A DNA stretch of 64,000 nt from Vampirovibrio sp041737375 (GCF_041737375.1 NZ_JBGSRV010000008.1:1-64000); one strand, 5' to 3'; shown: positions 51,997-60,431, counted from the stretch's first letter. Made by a program: numbers and translations. Notes: generated by a model not told the origin, from the letters alone.

Positions 51997-52446
51997 ATGT
52001 TGAAGTTCAATACAGCTGCACAGGCTTCGTTGAAGTCTGGTAATCAGCGCTCCATTGGCGCCCCCCTTTTGTGCTCAGCAAAGAGCGCTCCGTTGGCTGT
52101 TTCTTTCGCAGATCCTACGTCTGCTCATAGCCCGGTTCGCTTTCAGGCCAATGTAAATCAGAATCAGGCAAAGCCAGAAGTGCGGCCTGTGGTCAAAAAG
52201 CTATTTGGTAACCCGTCTAAAAATATGATGTGGAGCCTGGGCTATAGTATCGGCGGCGTTTTGTTACTGCCCTTGCCGGCGGCGGCCACCAGCGCTTTTT
52301 GTCTGGCTGGCGTTCACTTGCTATCGGCCTCTTATCAATTTCTGACTCGAAAAACAGATCCGCCCTCATCCGCAGGGAGTTCTCCCCCATTGGCCAGTCA
52401 GGGAACGCCAGCGGCTGCTCAGAAATCCCTTTCGGTGGTGGGTTGA
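51997..52446 (+). CDS. Small membrane protein, unknown
   Basis: 149 residues from ATG 51997 (the frame is open to 51961). Long Ser/Ala/Gln-rich N-terminal part containing SPVRFQANVNQNQ, then one or two membrane helices (MMWSLGYSIGGVLLLPLPAAATSAFCLAGVHLLSASYQF) and a Pro/Ser tail. No family recognised. The PVRFQ stretch resembles the short 'xFG' peptides in other unknown proteins of the window. Confidence 0.6.
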   Translation: MLKFNTAAQASLKSGNQRSIGAPLLCSAKSAPLAVSFADPTSAHSPVRFQANVNQNQAKPEVRPVVKKLFGNPSKNMMWSLGYSIGGVLLLPLPAAATSAFCLAGVHLLSASYQFLTRKTDPPSSAGSSPPLASQGTPAAAQKSLSVVG

Positions 52447-52493
52447 TTCCGTTATCTTAAAGAGAGAACAGGCAGCATAGGGAACCATGGCGG

Positions 52494-53129
52494 ATGCAAA
52501 ACGTTGATTTCTGGGAAAACCTTTATGTGGCAGAGAACACCCCTTGGGATCTGGCCGGGCCATCTCCCCATTTTGTGGCGCTGCTCCATCAAAAGCCGGA
52601 TTTTTTAAAGCCGGGAACCATGGCGGTGACTGGCTCCGGTCGTGGGCATGATGCTGCCCTTTTCGGACAAGCTGGATTTGAGGTCACCGGGTTTGATTAC
52701 GCCCCGGCCGCGGTAAAGTTAGCCGCTCAGCTTTATGGCGGTTTGGCCCGTTTTGAAATGGCGGATATTTTTGAGCTGCCAAGTAGCTCTGGCTCTAATG
52801 CTTTGGTGTTTGATTATGTGCTGGAGCATACCTGCTTTTGCGCCATTCCAGTGGAGCGGCGCACGGATTATGTCAAAACGGTGTGTCATATCCTGAAGCC
52901 CGGTGGTTATTTAATAGGCGTTTTTTGGGAGCATGATCAAGCGGATGGCCCACCCTTTAGCACCACTGAGGCCCATTTGCGTCAATTTTTCGAGGCTGAT
53001 TTCGAGTGGATTTCTCAGGAGGAAAAAGCCCCTGTTGCGGGCAGATCCGGTGTGGAACGATTGGTTGTTCTCCGTCGAAAAATGGATGTTTGCGCATCAA
53101 AATCACCCATGAACCCCGAAATTCAATAA
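52494..53129 (+). CDS. TPMT-like SAM-dependent methyltransferase
   Basis: 211 residues. It starts DFWENLYVAENTPWDLAGPSPHF, the thiopurine-methyltransferase-family entry, then a SAM site in MAVTGSGRGHDAALFGQAGFEVTGFDYAPAAV and FDYVLEHTCFCAIPVERRTDYVKTVCHILKPGGYLIGVFW. Motif I has SGRGHDA instead of the common GCGKGxD but keeps the Gly pair. Members methylate thiols, thiopurines, selenite/tellurite or halide ions. The substrate here is unknown. Confidence 0.88.
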   Translation: MQNVDFWENLYVAENTPWDLAGPSPHFVALLHQKPDFLKPGTMAVTGSGRGHDAALFGQAGFEVTGFDYAPAAVKLAAQLYGGLARFEMADIFELPSSSGSNALVFDYVLEHTCFCAIPVERRTDYVKTVCHILKPGGYLIGVFWEHDQADGPPFSTTEAHLRQFFEADFEWISQEEKAPVAGRSGVERLVVLRRKMDVCASKSPMNPEIQ

Positions 53130-53216
53130 AATAAGAAAGCAGCGTGTCCGTCCATTTTGAGATCAGGATAACCTGCCGTTATTCAACCGGATTTGAGAGT
53201 ATTGGGAGAAATGCAC

Positions 53217-53945
53217 ATGCGGAAATTTCGGGTTCACTCAAGCGATTGGCTCACCTTGGCTTGTGTGGCTTTTTCAATCAGTTTGTCCGGTTGTACGCTT
53301 TTAGAAAAATTACCGTTCCCGGCCAAGTCACCTGCCAGTGATGAAACACCTGCCCTTTCCACCTCCGGAAAGGCCGATCCCGCCTCGCTGAAAAAGCTTT
53401 TGGATTCGGGGAACGCAAAAGCCAAGGCTGGCCAGTGGGCGGCGGCAACCGATGACTTTAAACAAATACTGGCAGCGGATGCCCGGAATATACAGGCCCA
53501 TGTGCAACTGGGCTGGGCCTACGCCGAGCAAAAGCAGTGGGAAGAGGCCAAGGGCCACTTAATCAGCGCCGTGGCGCTGGACCCTAATAACGCGGGCGCC
53601 CATGCCAACCTGGCCTGGGTTTACGCCGAAACCCAACGCTGGCAAGATGCCCAGGAGCAGGCCAAAAAGGCCATTGATCTGGATCCTAAAAACTCTTATC
53701 CCCATGCCACCTTGGCTTGGGCTTATCAATCTTCTGGACAGCATGATTTGGCAATTGCCGAATATGAAAAATCCTTGGAGCTGAATCCCGCTTTGGAGAA
53801 CTCCCGGCTGGCGCTGGGTATTGAGTATTGCAATAAAGGCAACCCGGTTCGGGCCAAAGCCCAGTTGGAAAAGCTGAAAAAGCAAGGCTCTGACCGCTCC
53901 ACCGATTTGCAGGCCCGCATTGACAAAGGGTGCGCCGCTCGATAG
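53217..53945 (+). CDS. TPR-repeat lipoprotein
   Basis: 242 residues from ATG 53217 (GGGAGAA six bases upstream). Signal peptide with a lipobox, LSG-Cys, near residue 26 (AFSISLSGCTLL). Four TPR units follow, each with the W/Y-A-E-x8-A pattern (AHVQLGWAYAEQKQWEEAKGHLISAVALDPNN; AHANLAWVYAETQRWQDAQEQAKKAIDLDPKN; PHATLAWAYQSSGQHDLAIAEYEKSLELNP). It is an anchored scaffold; partner unknown. Confidence 0.88.
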   Translation: MRKFRVHSSDWLTLACVAFSISLSGCTLLEKLPFPAKSPASDETPALSTSGKADPASLKKLLDSGNAKAKAGQWAAATDDFKQILAADARNIQAHVQLGWAYAEQKQWEEAKGHLISAVALDPNNAGAHANLAWVYAETQRWQDAQEQAKKAIDLDPKNSYPHATLAWAYQSSGQHDLAIAEYEKSLELNPALENSRLALGIEYCNKGNPVRAKAQLEKLKKQGSDRSTDLQARIDKGCAAR

Positions 53946-54086
53946 TCACTTCTTCTCCCAAGTCCTTGGACTCTCCTGTCTCTGGCGGGCTTTAATTTTG
54001 CTCTGGCATGCGCCTCTGCTTGGAAGCGGCTGCTTTTTGCTGGATAATAATACGGTCAAGCCATTGAGTCAGGGAAGAGATCGTTC

Positions 54087-54902
54087 GTGAGTGAGTCTTC
54101 AAACCATGGGTTTCAAGCCGGTTCAACCGGTTCGGATGAGGGGAAACCGCATCCCGATGTAACGGGTCGCTATTATATACCCGGCTTTCCCATTGGGGAA
54201 GGCAAAACCGATTATGAAAAATATTTGCGAACCGTGGAACTGCTTAGTTTGCAGAAATCGGCGGCGGAATCGGTTAGTCCTGAAGAATTGCTGTTTCAGG
54301 TCACTCATCAGGCCTCGGAACTGTGGATGAAGTTGATGCTTCGGGAATTGAATGAGGCCATAGCGTTTATGGCTGCCGACAACCTGTGGATGGCCCTGCG
54401 GTCTTTGCGGCTGGTTCACGATTGTCAGCGGGTTTTGGTGATGCAGGTGGACTTGATCGGCAGTCATATCAGCATTGTGGAATATGGCAAAATTCGCACC
54501 GCCCTGGGGCAGGGCAGTGGGATGGAGTCTCCCGGTTTTAACTGGTTGCTGGAAATGGCCCCTAAATTGGGAGAGGCTCTGGATCAGCTCCTGATTCGTC
54601 GCCAGATTACCATTCGAGAAATTTACACCCAGTATCAGCAACACATGGAGCTGCACACCTTGTGCGAGGCGCTGATGGATTACGATGACCTGTTTCACAA
54701 ATGGCGCGCCCACCATATGGCGCTGGTGGCCCGCACCATTGGCACCGATTCCAATTCTTTGAAAGGGCTGGCCACCCAGGTGTTGCAAAAAGGGGTAAAA
54801 ATCCGCTTTTTCCCTGAATTACTGGAAATTCGCAGCATTTTAACCAACGAAAGCGGCGTGGCTTACGGCGGGCAGCCCTTGGGATCTGAAGGCACCCCTT
54901 AG
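54087..54902 (+). CDS. kynA: Tryptophan 2,3-dioxygenase
   Basis: 271 residues from GTG 54087. TDO-family pieces: DYEKYLRTVELLSLQ, FQVTHQASELWMKLMLREL, EYGKIRTALGQGSGMESPGFN and WRAHHMALVARTIGTDSNSL, which holds the proximal haem His. The enzyme opens tryptophan to N-formylkynurenine. No other kynurenine gene is nearby. It could feed NAD synthesis or simply degrade tryptophan. The N-terminal 25 residues are Ser/Gly-rich and probably disordered. Confidence 0.95.
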   Translation: MSESSNHGFQAGSTGSDEGKPHPDVTGRYYIPGFPIGEGKTDYEKYLRTVELLSLQKSAAESVSPEELLFQVTHQASELWMKLMLRELNEAIAFMAADNLWMALRSLRLVHDCQRVLVMQVDLIGSHISIVEYGKIRTALGQGSGMESPGFNWLLEMAPKLGEALDQLLIRRQITIREIYTQYQQHMELHTLCEALMDYDDLFHKWRAHHMALVARTIGTDSNSLKGLATQVLQKGVKIRFFPELLEIRSILTNESGVAYGGQPLGSEGTP

Positions 54903-54971
54903 CTGCGCTTTTTTATGCTTTTTCAAGCCAAACAAAGCGTTGGAAGGGGGTGAGCGCTGAGGCTGGATGCT

Positions 54972-56681
54972 CTAAACGCTTGCCAAAGTCGCTTGGGGAA
55001 GGCCGGGATGGGTGACAGCCCCGGTGGCTGCGGAGCCAACCAATTGGGCGTACTTCCACAAAACACCCTTGCCGTAATTGATTTCAGGCGCTTTCCACTG
55101 GCTTTTACGGGCCGCCAGCTCGGTTTCAGACAGTTCCACCGACAACACACCGGCTTCCGCGTCCACCGAAATCATATCGCCATTTTGTAGCAGGGCAATG
55201 GTGCCGCCCACAAAGGCTTCCGGGCCAACGTGGCCTACGCACAGGCCACGGGTGCCACCACTGAACCGGCCATCCGTAATCAAGGCCACATCCTGGCCCA
55301 AATCCTGACCATACAGGGCCGCCGTTACCGATAGCATTTCCCGCATGCCGGGCCCTCCCTTGGGGCCTTCATAGCGAATCACCACCGTATCGCCCGCCAC
55401 AATTTCCTGGCGTTGAATGGCGGCAAAGGCGGCTTCTTCCCCATCAAACACTTTGGCTGGGCCACGGTGAATCCGTCGGCTTAACCCGGCCACTTTCACG
55501 ACCGCCCCTTCCGATGCCAAATTGCCGTACAGGATTTTAAGCCCGCCGGTAGGACTGATGGGGCAAGTGCCAGGGTAAACCACGTCCTGATCGGTAGGAA
55601 GCACCACGTCCTTCAGGTTTTCGGCCATGGTTTTACCCGTCACGGTCAAGCAGTCTCCATGCAGTAGGCCAGCATCCAGTAAGGCTTTTAGCAGTACCGG
55701 AATCCCCCCGATGCGGAACAGGTCATTCATTACGTACTTGCCACCGGGCTTTAAATCGGCCAGGGTGGGGGTTTCGTTGAAAATTTGATCAATCAGGCTA
55801 AGCGGCAAGGCCACCCCCAGCTCATGGGCCAATGCCGGAAGGTGCAGACAGGCGTTGGTAGAGCCGCCGGTGGCCGCCACCACCCGAATGGCGTTTTCAA
55901 AGGCTTTGCGGGTCATAATGTCTCGGGGGAGAATATTCTCTTGCAGCAGGTGCATAATGGCTTCTCCACACTGCATATTAACCGCCACCCGACCGGGGTC
56001 CAGCGCCGGGTAGCCGTTGCTGCCGGGTAAGGCCATGCCCATGGCTTCCGCCACACAGGCCATGGTGTTGGCGGTAAACTGACCACCGCAAGAGCCAGCG
56101 CCGGGGCAGGCCGCGCATTCAATGTCATATAGTTCTTTTTCCGTAATTTTTCCAGCGGTAAAAGCGCCGACGGCTTCATACACATCCACAATGGTTAAAT
56201 CTTTATCACCCAGACGACCCGGCATAATGGTGCCGCCATATAAAAACAGGGAAGGCACATTCAGGCGGGCCATGCTCATTAAAATACCGGGCAGGGATTT
56301 ATCACATCCGGCAATGCCCACCAAGGCATCGTACTGATGGGCATGCATCACCAGCTCAATGGAATCGGCAATCACTTCCCGGCTGACCAGGGAGGCTTTC
56401 ATGCCCTCATGGCCCATGGCAATGCCATCGCTGACCGAAATGGTATTAAACTCACGGGAAATCCCACCCTTCGCATCTACCGCTTTTTTGACATGAGCGG
56501 CCTGATCCCGAAGGGTAATATTGCAGGGGGTCACTTCGTTCCAGGTGGTGGCAATGCCCACCAGCGGTTTGCTAAAGTCTTCGTCCTGAAGGCCCATGGC
56601 CCGGTAAAAGGCCCGGTGCGGGGCGCGGGCAGGTCCATCCATTACATGGCGGCTTTTGTGTCTCAGGTCATTGGGGGACAT
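54972..56681 (-). CDS. ilvD: Dihydroxy-acid dehydratase
   Basis: 569 residues from ATG 56681 (AGGAAA upstream; extension to 56717 is unlikely). Conserved: AMGLQDEDFSKPLVGIATTWNEVTPCN, cluster Cys in GIAGCDKSLPG and CPGAGSCGGQFTANTMACVAEAMG, TGGSTNACLHLPALAHE and ITDGRFSGGTRGLCVGHVGPEA. It dehydrates dihydroxy acids to the 2-keto precursors of valine, isoleucine and CoA. It lies minus-strand, 3.7 kb from the ilvB-ilvC operon, so the pathway is split into two units here. A TATACT -10-like box occurs on its upstream side near 56802-56807. Confidence 0.97.
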   Translation of the reverse strand: MSPNDLRHKSRHVMDGPARAPHRAFYRAMGLQDEDFSKPLVGIATTWNEVTPCNITLRDQAAHVKKAVDAKGGISREFNTISVSDGIAMGHEGMKASLVSREVIADSIELVMHAHQYDALVGIAGCDKSLPGILMSMARLNVPSLFLYGGTIMPGRLGDKDLTIVDVYEAVGAFTAGKITEKELYDIECAACPGAGSCGGQFTANTMACVAEAMGMALPGSNGYPALDPGRVAVNMQCGEAIMHLLQENILPRDIMTRKAFENAIRVVAATGGSTNACLHLPALAHELGVALPLSLIDQIFNETPTLADLKPGGKYVMNDLFRIGGIPVLLKALLDAGLLHGDCLTVTGKTMAENLKDVVLPTDQDVVYPGTCPISPTGGLKILYGNLASEGAVVKVAGLSRRIHRGPAKVFDGEEAAFAAIQRQEIVAGDTVVIRYEGPKGGPGMREMLSVTAALYGQDLGQDVALITDGRFSGGTRGLCVGHVGPEAFVGGTIALLQNGDMISVDAEAGVLSVELSETELAARKSQWKAPEINYGKGVLWKYAQLVGSAATGAVTHPGLPQATLASV

Positions 56682-56855
56682 GGTGAATTTCCTTCCAGCG
56701 AAACAGTCAAATATCAATAAAGCGCTGTGAATTCGGCCAGTTTGGGTGGATGAGGCTCGAATTCAGGCGGGTGGGATCACAATGGGATCAACTGTGCGCT
56801 TAGTATAAACCAACCACCCCCGGATTGTTCAGAGGGCTCAGCGCATGGGGCTTTT

Positions 56856-57356
56856 TTAATGTGACAGGATGAGCGGTTTTAAGCGCTCAGATTGCGTTGG
56901 AAACAAGGCTTGGATTGCCTCCGGCGTGGCCAGCTCCCGGTCCCGGTAATCAAAGCCGGGAGCCACGGCTTCGCTAATCAATCCATAAGGCCCGCTCATT
57001 AAAGCCGAGGCTTTCCAGAACCCGCCGGGGACAGTCATTTGAAACACATGGCCTTCATCCGGGTTCGGGCCCAGAATGATCTCGCTCACCACCCCCGTTG
57101 GGCTAACAGTGAGGTAGCGAATGGGTCCCCCGGCGTGGAAAAAATGGGTGATGTCCGACTGATTTCGGTGCAGATGGCCCTGTGGGCTGTCGGCGGTGAG
57201 CAGGTAATAAATTGTATTGAGGCCATAGCGGCTGTTTCCTGCCCGCTTGGTTTCAATGGTCCAGTCCGATTGATGAATTTGCCGGAAATAACCGCCTTCA
57301 TCATGGCCCTCCAAGCCTAAAGACTCAATTAAATCTTTTGTGGAAATCAGAGGCAT
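56856..57356 (-). CDS. DUF985 cupin-like protein
   Basis: 166 residues, the usual size. Conserved DUF985 text: LGLEGHDEGGYFRQIHQSDW, NTIYYLLTADSPQGHLHRNQSDITHFFHAGGPIRYLTVSPTG, VPGGFWKASALMSGPYGLISEAVAPGFDYRDREL. It forms a double-stranded beta-helix. The family is known structurally but lacks an assigned biochemical role. Confidence 0.92.
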   Translation of the reverse strand: MPLISTKDLIESLGLEGHDEGGYFRQIHQSDWTIETKRAGNSRYGLNTIYYLLTADSPQGHLHRNQSDITHFFHAGGPIRYLTVSPTGVVSEIILGPNPDEGHVFQMTVPGGFWKASALMSGPYGLISEAVAPGFDYRDRELATPEAIQALFPTQSERLKPLILSH

Positions 57357-57579
57357 GGTTTGGGCTCCTTTTTGATTGAAATATTATTTTATGACTGGCG
57401 GAAAAAACTGGAAGCGCTACAATGCTGGGGTGGTTTCAAGAAATAAATTTCCTTGATTGGTTTTTATTCAATTAGCGAACTTAGAAACGACGCTAAAAAA
57501 CATACGTCGGAACATATCGGAACATAAATGTTTAGACGCGTCATATCACAACAAATCTTGTACACCAGAGGTTCAGTCC

Positions 57580-58782
57580 ATGCCAATGTCACCCATTGAT
57601 AGACCTGACAATTCCATTAACCCTTTTGAAAAATCCAGATTGTTCAAGGCCGCTGCCAGTGCCTTGGAAAAAAACACGGCCAAGCCGGAAGTGAATGCCA
57701 ACCGGGTGAATAATGCTAACGAAAAGCCCACCACCGCACCCGTTGCTTCAGATGCCGGGCTGAACGGTATTGAAGGCCGCCTCAATATCAGCACACGGGC
57801 TATTCTGAACCTGATTCAGCGCTTTCGCTTAAGAAGCATGACTTTTGATCAATTGAAATCTCTGCCCCTGTCTCAACTGAGTCAGGAAGAAAAAACCTTT
57901 GTGCTGTTTATGCGCCGAAATCCCCAGGTGTTTGAGCGCATTTCCAGCGGAGACGGTGAACCGGCCTCTCTCAGCCAAAAAGATGTGAAACTGGCCGCTC
58001 AACTGGCTGGAGATTCTCTCCGGCTTTCCAATGAAGATTTACGCTACTTGCGGCAAACACCGCTGCCCGCTCCATCCGCCAGTAGTCCTTTTGCTTTAAG
58101 CGCTCCCACCCGGTTTGGCCAGTTGCAAACCCAGGACTTGTTGAATGCCCTGAAGCAACTGGTGGGTCCCGAAGGAAACGGTATTTCTTTTGAGGCGTTA
58201 ATGCGCCTTTCTGCTGTCAATAGCGGGTTGCGTGGCCGGGAGCTGGAGGCTTTGCGCTTTTTGCAAACCAATACGGTTTCCAAGGTTTTACAAAAAATCG
58301 GGGCCTCTAACGAAGGCATTATCACCCCGGAAGCCCTGCGGGTTTTGACCAGCCTGCTGTGGAACCCCTCCATTTACGGCTCAGCACCCATTGTGTTTTT
58401 TAAATCCGGCCCTTCTCACCCGGATGGGGAGAGTATTCACGGCGTGGATACCGTGGACGAGGTGGATGACCATAAGAACGAGCAAATCCGGCCCACTCGG
58501 CGTAAGCCTTCCTTGCGGGTAGAGGCTCATCGTATGCTGGAAATTCTGTATAACATCAGTGACGCGGGCGAGGCTACCCTGGAGCAGTTGCGTCAATATG
58601 AGCCTCGTAATGCGGAAGAAGAGAAAACCTTGCACTTGTTGCGCCAGCACAATGTGTTTGAAGCCTTGGCCTGTCTGGATGACAACCCGGACTCCCTGAG
58701 CGATGAGGACATTAAAATCGCTTTGGCCGAGCATGCGCTGGTTTTATCGGATCCGTTTATGGTGCTGGTCATTCTGCCGTAG
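57580..58782 (+). CDS. Unknown protein with EF-hand-like repeats
   Basis: 400 residues from ATG 57580 (AGAGG upstream; the frame runs to 57457). Ser/Pro/Lys-rich start, then helix-loop-helix units spaced at about 60-90 residues: FERISSGDGEPASLSQKDVKLAAQLAG, GNGISFEALMRLSAVNSG, NEGIITPEALRVLTSLLW, and FEALACLDDNPDSLSDEDIKIALAEH. The last matches the EF-hand/dockerin loop D-x-N-x-D-x-L-S-x-x-D fairly well. No signal peptide or membrane segment. Possibly calcium-binding; not a named family. It ends 13 bases from the convergent GH19 gene. Confidence 0.7.
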   Translation: MPMSPIDRPDNSINPFEKSRLFKAAASALEKNTAKPEVNANRVNNANEKPTTAPVASDAGLNGIEGRLNISTRAILNLIQRFRLRSMTFDQLKSLPLSQLSQEEKTFVLFMRRNPQVFERISSGDGEPASLSQKDVKLAAQLAGDSLRLSNEDLRYLRQTPLPAPSASSPFALSAPTRFGQLQTQDLLNALKQLVGPEGNGISFEALMRLSAVNSGLRGRELEALRFLQTNTVSKVLQKIGASNEGIITPEALRVLTSLLWNPSIYGSAPIVFFKSGPSHPDGESIHGVDTVDEVDDHKNEQIRPTRRKPSLRVEAHRMLEILYNISDAGEATLEQLRQYEPRNAEEEKTLHLLRQHNVFEALACLDDNPDSLSDEDIKIALAEHALVLSDPFMVLVILP

Positions 58783-58795
58783 CGCCATCTATGCT

Positions 58796-59674
58796 CTAGG
58801 CAATTCCGGCCAACTGATTACCCTTTTGGAAGGTCAACTTGAAGGCGTCCAGTCCGTGGGTTCCCCCATTGACCGCTTTGCGGGCGGTAGCCAGGTCGCC
58901 AGCGTTCAGAGCTTTACGAATGGTGCTTTCCTTATCCTTTAAAAAAGCAGCCAGCACACGGGCGGCAATCACCGGATCGTTGGCCAAATCGGGTTGACGC
59001 AACAATAAATCGTTTAGCCCCAGTTTTTGAGAATATTGGGTGTAATTGTACTTGCCGGTCAGTTGAATAAACCCTCTGCCTTTAAAGCGGGCCCCATCTC
59101 CGGTTGCGTTGTTGCCCAAATCAGCCCGAAAATCGTACAGGGCATATGGACTTCCGCCCGGCGCGGTATTGTATCTGGACTGGAATTCATGAATGGGGGC
59201 AAAACTGGCCGTTTCCGCCCGAATGGTGGCCAGCGCCATCAGGATCATGGGCTTGTCGCCCAAGCCACGCTCCCCCAGCGCCCGAACCACCAGCGGTAAA
59301 TAGCTGCGGATATTGTTGATGGGGGCGTCTGGAAACAGTTTGACCACCGCTTCAATTTGTACGGTATTGGCCAAAGGGCGATGGGCCGACTGGGCAGCGG
59401 TATCCACCTGATACCCCAAAGCGGTCAGGGTCGGATGATCAACCAGTCCGGTGCTATAAAGGCCATTGGCCCTTTGAAAAGCGGCCACCCCTCTTTGGGT
59501 GATGCTGCCATAGTGACCATCAATGGCCCCCTGATGGAAGCCCAGTTGCGCCAACCGGGTTTGGATCACCCGCACCGCATCGCCACTGTCGCCCGGATGC
59601 ATGAGCACCAGATTCAATTCGTTCAATCCATTGGAATGCGCCCTGCCTGGCACAGGCGGTGAAAAATTCGGCAT
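58796..59674 (-). CDS. GH19-like muralytic enzyme with PG-binding domain
   Basis: 292 residues. N-terminal peptidoglycan-binding domain (about 27-90): GDSGDAVRVIQTRLAQLGFHQGAIDGHYGSITQRGVAAFQRANGL. The C-terminal glycoside hydrolase 19 (chitinase/lysozyme-like) part has IRAETASFAPIHEFQSRYN with two candidate catalytic Glu and RFKGRGFIQLTGKYNYTQYSQKLGL. No signal peptide is visible, so export would need another route such as lysis, a holin or type II secretion without a classical signal. It could act on peptidoglycan or chitin-like polymers. Confidence 0.85.
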   Translation of the reverse strand: MPNFSPPVPGRAHSNGLNELNLVLMHPGDSGDAVRVIQTRLAQLGFHQGAIDGHYGSITQRGVAAFQRANGLYSTGLVDHPTLTALGYQVDTAAQSAHRPLANTVQIEAVVKLFPDAPINNIRSYLPLVVRALGERGLGDKPMILMALATIRAETASFAPIHEFQSRYNTAPGGSPYALYDFRADLGNNATGDGARFKGRGFIQLTGKYNYTQYSQKLGLNDLLLRQPDLANDPVIAARVLAAFLKDKESTIRKALNAGDLATARKAVNGGTHGLDAFKLTFQKGNQLAGIA

Positions 59675-60050
59675 TGACCTCTCTATCCTCTATAAAATAC
59701 TCTCAAAACCCGCTGGGATAGACTGTGAACAGGGTGTTTTAAGCCACCCCTCACACGAAAACGACCCGGTGTAGCCCCAACCGAAGCGCTCTCCCAAAAC
59801 TCTGGTTTTATTGTACACACCTGTTTTTTATTCGCCAACCATTAAATTTAGGCCTGAATTCGAGTGTTTGGTTGGATGTGAATGCGGAAAAGATACGGCT
59901 GAGCCGCTTTTTTCATGCTGGGCGGCGGCATTCCAAATTTTTCGATTGTTTTTCCAGAGCTACGTGTTATCATTACACCTACTTGCGAATTTGCGAACTC
60001 AAGTTTCGTTTGGCAATCAGTATCAAGTACGGATTTTTTTAGAGTTCTTT
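59675..60050. other. Intergenic region upstream of the ilv leader
   Basis: 376 bases between the GH19 gene start and the ilv leader peptide. A sigma70-like promoter is seen at 59946-59973. A longer frame that ends with the leader peptide runs from 59811 but only its last 22 codons are convincing. No other feature is recognised. Confidence 0.45.
59946..59973 (+). promoter_or_regulatory. Candidate promoter of the ilv operon
   Basis: TTGTTT (59946-59951), 16-base spacer, TATCAT (59968-59973). It would start transcription near 59980, about 70 bases before the leader peptide. Confidence 0.45.
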
Positions 60051-60119
60051 ATGAATAGTCTGAACAACTTAGTCATTATTCTCGTAGTCATTCTCAGCGG
60101 CTTTGCCGGTGGGACTTGA
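60051..60119 (+). CDS. ilv attenuation leader peptide
   Basis: 22 codons from ATG 60051 to TGA 60117-60119. After MNSLNN comes LVIILVVIL, nine consecutive branched-chain residues (codons 7-15), then SGFAGGT. Ten of 22 residues are Leu, Ile or Val. The ribosome site is weak (AGAG). The 3' end of the frame overlaps the GCCGGTGG segment that can pair with the terminator. Position, composition and the terminator 35 bases downstream match the leader peptides of ilv/leu attenuators in other bacteria. Confidence 0.8.
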   Translation: MNSLNNLVIILVVILSGFAGGT

Positions 60120-60190
60120 ATCCTTGTTCAGATAAAGAACGTCAGATTCAAAAGACCGCCGGCCCTCAGGGACCGGCGGTTTTGCTTTTT
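60105..60190 (+). promoter_or_regulatory. ilv operon attenuator (terminator / antiterminator)
   Basis: Terminator: ACCGCCGG (60155-60162) with CCGGCGGT (60173-60180), an inner CCC/GGG, then TTTGCTTTTT. Antiterminator: GCCGGTGG (60105-60112), inside the leader peptide's last codons, can pair with CCGCCGGC (60156-60163), eight pairs with one G-T. A ribosome that stalls on Leu/Ile/Val codons leaves it free and prevents the terminator; a ribosome that reaches the stop covers it and transcription ends. Confidence 0.75.
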
Positions 60191-60236
60191 AGGTCAATCC
60201 CATTTTGTTTAGTTACTTAAAAGAAGGAAATGCACC

Positions 60237-60431
60237 ATGACCACCTTGCCAACCCTTTCATTCAGCGCCGATAACACCTTGGCCAAGCTGTTGAACCGGG
60301 TGGCGGTCTTGCTACTTGGAACGCCGCCAACTGTCGTGGATCTGGGCCTGGTGGTTGCGCTGGTGGAAACTCCCGCCACTGTGTTTTCTCTGCGAATTAG
60401 TATGCAAGGAGGGTGCCATGGCCACGCATAG
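60237..60431 (+). CDS. Small V/L-rich protein overlapping ilvB
   Basis: 64 residues from ATG 60237 with AAGGAA at good spacing. Roughly one third of residues are Leu, Val or Ile (for example LLNRVAVLLLG and VVDLGLVVALV). It starts 47 bases after the attenuator T-run and ends 14 bases inside ilvB, in a different frame. It could be a second leader peptide like E. coli IvbL, a coupling ORF for ilvB, or a small protein. A TGGCGG/CCGCCA hairpin (60301-60329) lies inside it without a T-run. Confidence 0.5.
   Translation: MTTLPTLSFSADNTLAKLLNRVAVLLLGTPPTVVDLGLVVALVETPATVFSLRISMQGGCHGHA

Noticed and set aside
59811..60050. Long upstream part of the frame that ends in the ilv leader peptide
   Set aside because: The first 80 codons are Cys/Phe-rich and lack a ribosome site; only the last 22 codons from ATG 60051 have leader-peptide character.
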